The notes under the pieces: model-generated
Told to the model about the DNA's origin: nothing
Databases searched by the model: none
What the model saw: the letters and a program-made list of their open reading frames with translations, nothing else
Translations under genes and position numbers: made by a program
In this document: positions 61,163 through 64,000 of the stretch, in pieces
Layout of the letters: each line of letters begins with the position of its first letter
How positions within the stretch are numbered: position 1 is the stretch's first letter
Source: Marinococcus halotolerans DSM 16375
GTDB lineage: Bacteria; Bacillota; Bacilli; Bacillales; Marinococcaceae
Length of the DNA: 64,000 nt
Direction of reading: 5' to 3'
Assembly (NCBI RefSeq): GCF_000420725.1
Contig: NZ_ATVM01000006.1
Location: forward strand, 87,598 to 151,597

Positions 61163-61232
61163 AAGGAATGTAAGCAGGAAGTGCCAAAACGCAGCGTACG
61201 GGCGTTAAAGCAGATTCTGTGATATAGGCTTA

Positions 61233-61246
61233 CCACAAGGACGTGG
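61233..61246 (+). promoter_or_regulatory. CsrA binding site 1 in the hag leader
   Basis: A CCAC/GTGG hairpin with AAGGAC in its loop, matching the CsrA target ACARGGAUGU-type consensus with GGA exposed. Confidence 0.75.
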
Positions 61247-61263
61247 AAAGTACTTACACATTC

Positions 61264-61271
61264 AGGGAGGA
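61264..61271 (+). promoter_or_regulatory. CsrA binding site 2 overlapping the hag ribosome site
   Basis: CAGGGAGGAA just upstream of the ATG at 61280 contains GGA and the Shine-Dalgarno sequence together; binding here would block translation. Confidence 0.75.
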
Positions 61272-61279
61272 ATTTTACA

Positions 61280-62980
61280 ATGATTATTAACCACAACTTA
61301 GGCGCGATGAATGCGCAACGTCAAATGAGCTCAAATCAAAACGATATGAGCAATTCTATGGAAAAACTATCTTCTGGGCTTCGAATCAACCGTGCCGGCG
61401 ATGACGCAGCTGGTCTTGCAATCAGTGAAAAAATGCGTGGGCAGATTCGTGGTTTGGAGCAAGCCAATCGCAATGCTCAAGACGGCGTTTCCATGATTCA
61501 AACAGCTGAAGGAGCTCTTAATGAAACTCACAGTATTTTACAGCGTATGCGAGAGCTTTCTGTGCAAGCATCTAACGATTCGAATACAGCAGATGACCGT
61601 GCTGAACTGCAAAAAGAAGTAACTCAATTGATTGAAGAAGTAGATCGTATTGGTAATAATACTGAGTTTAATACAAAAAATCTTTTAGATGGATCGCTGT
61701 CTGAAAATGCAAAAGTTGCTACTTCTTCAAACGTTGCTTATGGAGAAGGTATGAAAAACTTGAATTTAGAGGCTTCTTCTCAGTTAAAAGCTGATTCTTA
61801 TACTTTGACTACCGTAGAAGATTCTAAAGTACTCAACGGATTATCTGACGCAAGTCATACTGCAGGAGTCGAAGGAGTAAAAGTTTCAGCAGACACGAAG
61901 TTGGGAGAAGGACAGTATACTGTAGATATCACTAGCAACATTACGGCTGCTGAAACTCAAAATACTACTGGGATCGATTCTGATTCTGTTAGCTCTAACT
62001 TAACAGATGAGGAAACAGGGCTAGCCGATGGAGACTATTCGATTGAATTTACTACTGATACTAATGCAACGTTAACGTTCACGGATGAAGCGGGGGAGCA
62101 GAAAACAGCAAATGCAACTTATAGTGGCGCGGAAGAAACTTTAGCTTTCGATTTAACTGGAGACGACGGAAGTGGCGTAGCTGAATTTACATTAAATAGT
62201 TCTTCAGTCGAGGTTGGAGATGTATATTCTGTAAGTCGTTCGACACAATTTGAAGCTACGTTAAGAGATTCTGCTGGAGGTGCTATAGGCGATACAGTAG
62301 ATATTGATAAAGGCGATACTAAAGTAGCTCTTGGAAATTCTGAGACGGGGACCGTAGAAGTAGACTTCGCTGATGAACTATTAGAAGGAGAAGCTAGTTT
62401 TGGGGTTAAGTCTAGCGGTCAAGCTTCAGCTATTTTAAAAGATAGTGAAGGTGAAATTGTTGCAGAACAGTTGATTGAAAACAATCAAAAACGTATTGAT
62501 ATCGATGGCACAGGCTTGTCATTTGCAACAGAAGACATCACCGGTGGGGAAGAAACGACATTTGATGTTAATACTGATCAACAAAATAATTCTCTGAAAT
62601 TCCAAATTGGCTCAAATGAAGGCCAAGAAATGGAATTAGGCATTAGTGATATGCGTGCTAGTGCTTTAGGTATAGATGGTGTCGATCTCGGCTCTCAAGC
62701 AGATGCAAAAGAAGCTATTACTACTATTGATAATGCTATTAAAGATGTGTCAAGTGAGCGTTCAAAACTTGGTTCAGTGCAAAATCGTTTAGATCATACG
62801 GTAAATAATTTAGGCACTTCGGCTGAAAATCTTACTGCAGCAGAGTCTCGTATCCGTGACGTTGATATGGCCAAAGAAATGATGAATATGACGAAAAATA
62901 ATATTCTTTCCCAAGCTTCACAGTCGATGCTTGCACAGGCAAATCAACAGCCGCAATCTGTACTTCAATTACTTGGTTAA
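61280..62980 (+). CDS. hag: Flagellin Hag with large variable domain
   Basis: 566 aa, clearly longer than the about 300-residue B. subtilis flagellin. Conserved N-terminal (about 1-140: [21 protein letters not shown]) and C-terminal (about 480-566: [17 protein letters not shown]) helices form the filament core. Between them lies a roughly 330-residue acidic Ser/Thr/Glu/Asp-rich variable region, exposed outside. The gene is visibly richer in A+T than flgK/flgL, with different codon choice. Expressed from a sigma-D promoter and controlled by CsrA/FliW. Confidence 0.95.
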   Translation: MIINHNLGAMNAQRQMSSNQNDMSNSMEKLSSGLRINRAGDDAAGLAISEKMRGQIRGLEQANRNAQDGVSMIQTAEGALNETHSILQRMRELSVQASNDSNTADDRAELQKEVTQLIEEVDRIGNNTEFNTKNLLDGSLSENAKVATSSNVAYGEGMKNLNLEASSQLKADSYTLTTVEDSKVLNGLSDASHTAGVEGVKVSADTKLGEGQYTVDITSNITAAETQNTTGIDSDSVSSNLTDEETGLADGDYSIEFTTDTNATLTFTDEAGEQKTANATYSGAEETLAFDLTGDDGSGVAEFTLNSSSVEVGDVYSVSRSTQFEATLRDSAGGAIGDTVDIDKGDTKVALGNSETGTVEVDFADELLEGEASFGVKSSGQASAILKDSEGEIVAEQLIENNQKRIDIDGTGLSFATEDITGGEETTFDVNTDQQNNSLKFQIGSNEGQEMELGISDMRASALGIDGVDLGSQADAKEAITTIDNAIKDVSSERSKLGSVQNRLDHTVNNLGTSAENLTAAESRIRDVDMAKEMMNMTKNNILSQASQSMLAQANQQPQSVLQLLG

Positions 62981-62995
62981 TATTTTTGAACAACT

Positions 62996-63036
62996 TAGAG
63001 GCTCTAGTGATTATAGCTAGGGTCTCTTTTCTTTAA
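62996..63036 (+). terminator. Terminator of hag
   Basis: AGAG..CTAG pairs with CTAG..CTCT followed by TTTTCTTT. Confidence 0.7.
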
Positions 63037-63162
63037 TCAGGTAATTAATATTATACGGAAGCCCCGTGTTAATAATGTCGATCGGTTTCGATGGAATTTA
63101 TGTTAGAAAAATATCTTAAAAGACCTTAGAACTTAAAAACTAATTTAGAAAGCAGGTCTCTT

Positions 63163-63534
63163 ATGGAAAACTATCTGAATGTCATGAAACAAAACCTAAA
63201 TGTTATCGATACGATGATGAAGGGCCTAGCCCATGTCCAAAAGCAACTTAGCACAAGGAACTACCCCGAAGCAGTTCAGCTTATGGAAGATATGATTATT
63301 GGTTTCACTGCAGTAGAACGATCGTCCAGGCCGGTACTGAAAAATATTGATAACACTGTAGACACAGAGAAATACTTCAACAACGTTCGCTCAAATTTAG
63401 ATCTGGTCGTTACTCATTTAGAAAATCACTCCTACGCCAGACTGCAGGAAATTTTCCAATTTACCTTAATTCCCAACGTAAAGAAGCTGCAACGTGAGCT
63501 GGAGCAGCATTTTCAGCCGTACGTATTATCTTAA
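63163..63534 (+). CDS. Hypothetical helical protein downstream of hag, 123 aa
   Basis: Predicted all-helical small protein, length and build like secretion chaperones (FliS/FliT/FlgN): amphipathic helix MENYLNVMKQNLNVIDTMMKGL, then YPEAVQLMEDMIIGFTAVE, and a C-terminal LIPNVKKLQRELEQHF. I do not recognise the family with certainty. It shares the lower G+C of hag. The ribosome site is weak. Position directly after hag suggests a role with flagellin, but this is inference. Confidence 0.55.
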   Translation: MENYLNVMKQNLNVIDTMMKGLAHVQKQLSTRNYPEAVQLMEDMIIGFTAVERSSRPVLKNIDNTVDTEKYFNNVRSNLDLVVTHLENHSYARLQEIFQFTLIPNVKKLQRELEQHFQPYVLS

Positions 63535-63538
63535 GTAC

Positions 63539-63565
63539 TACACTCCCGCGAATTTCTGCCGATAC
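63539..63565 (+). promoter_or_regulatory. Sigma-D-like promoter upstream of the interrupted gene
   Basis: TACA (63539-63542), 15 bp, GCCGATAC (63558-63565): two differences from the consensus. The spacing fits exactly. Confidence 0.5.
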
Positions 63566-63610
63566 TATAAACAACTGAGGCACTTTCACCCAACATGATC
63601 ATACATCCAG

Positions 63611-63637
63611 AGGTTCCGGCGCCCCGGGGCCTTTTTT
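63611..63637 (+). terminator. Terminator upstream of the IS
   Basis: AGGTTCCGG-CGCC-CCGGGGCCT (two T-G pairs) followed by T's; probably ends the 123-aa gene transcript. Confidence 0.65.
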
Positions 63638-63650
63638 ATACTTTTTTGGA

Positions 63651-63672
63651 AAGGAGGTGATGGTATTTGAAG
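63651..63672 (+). pseudogene. Start of a gene interrupted by the IS
   Basis: A full AAGGAGGTG ribosome site is followed by a start codon (ATG 63660 or TTG 63667) and only a few codons before IS sequence begins at 63673. In Bacillus the gene here would be flaG/yvyC or fliD. Which one it was cannot be told from the few codons left. Confidence 0.5.
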
Positions 63673-64000
63673 TGACCTAAATAAATGAGACAGATAAAAG
63701 CACCTCCCACGTCGTATTCGTAGTAAGATCGACAAATGGAGGTGTTTTTCTTATGGGAGAAAAGAAACGACGTTATCCAGCAGAAGTGAAACGGGAAGTC
63801 CTTCGGCTCAAGTGGGAGGAAGGGTGGAGCAACCGGGCCCTTATGGATACCTTCGGCATCAAGAATGTGTCCCAAATCAAGCAATGGGCCAAGTGGGTCC
63901 AGAACGGCGAGGAGCATCGCCTCGACCAGCCCATTGGCCGTCCGAATATCTACGGAGCTAGCCCGCAGGACAGTGAAACCGACCGGCTGCGGAAGCTGGT
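63673..64000 (+). mobile_element. IS3-type insertion sequence, left end
   Basis: Terminal sequence TGACCTAAATAAATGAGACA begins at 63673 with the TG dinucleotide typical of IS3 elements; orfA starts 80 bp inside. The element continues past the right edge. Confidence 0.8.
63753..64000 (+). CDS. IS3 family transposase OrfA, cut by window edge
   Basis: 82 codons without stop from the ATG at 63753, with GGAGGTG upstream. HTH domain of the IS3/IS150 OrfA type: RRYPAEVKREVLRLKWEEG, then NRALMDTFGIKNVSQIKQWAKW. G+C content is like the genomic average, unlike the A+T-rich hag region it entered. OrfB would follow outside the window. Confidence 0.88.
   Translation, partial: MGEKKRRYPAEVKREVLRLKWEEGWSNRALMDTFGIKNVSQIKQWAKWVQNGEEHRLDQPIGRPNIYGASPQDSETDRLRKL

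Overview
The window reads as a stretch of chromosome from a low-to-mid G+C Firmicute of the family Bacillaceae, probably a moderately halophilic or alkaliphilic one. The gene order from ugd through LCP, yigZ/yvyE, degS, degU, degV, comFA, comFC, yvyF, flgM, flgN, flgK, flgL, fliW, csrA to hag is the classical Bacillus order. Many proteins are acidic, and there is a complete glycine-betaine ABC transporter with a GbsR-type regulator next to it. No rRNA, tRNA, CRISPR array or prophage was seen. The only clear insertion sequence is an IS3-type element entering at the right edge.

Left part (1-32 kb): metabolic and accessory genes, mostly one- or two-gene units separated by strong hairpin terminators. 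These include a Na+/alanine symporter cut by the left edge, a small sigma-like factor, glycerol dehydrogenase, and a sucrose PTS operon with a full antitermination switch (regulator, cre box, promoter, RAT and overlapping terminator). Further right are a LytTR regulator with a CoA-transferase, a broken glycosidase remnant, an ene-reductase/DoxX divergent pair with two Rex-like boxes, two paralogous uracil-DNA-glycosylase-family genes, a class F sortase, a MetE-like methyltransferase, aldo/keto reductase, hemolysin III, and SSS and MFS transporters.

Middle part (32-47 kb): osmoprotection (GbsR regulator, opuA ABC operon), a ferredoxin, an SLC13 permease and VanZ. A catalytically degenerate IS200/RAYT-like protein is apparently co-transcribed with ssbB. 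Cell-envelope functions follow: galU, an S-layer/accessory-Sec assembly protein, a CAP-domain protein, ribokinase, ugd, and an LCP ligase with a repetitive acidic tail.

Right part (47-64 kb): the DegS-DegU two-component system, late competence genes, and the hook/filament part of the flagellar regulon. The FliW-CsrA pair is present and the hag leader carries two recognisable CsrA sites behind a perfect sigma-D promoter. Between csrA and hag sit a DegU-like regulator with a degenerate receiver domain and a ComK homologue, so competence, DegSU and motility control are physically packed together. Downstream of hag, an IS3-type element has inserted just after a ribosome-binding site, where the next flagellar gene would be expected to begin.

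The most interesting items are the catalytically dead RAYT-ssbB pair, the DegU-like pseudo-receiver regulator beside hag, a structured inverted-repeat element near 60.1 kb, the Rex-like boxes, and the IS insertion.
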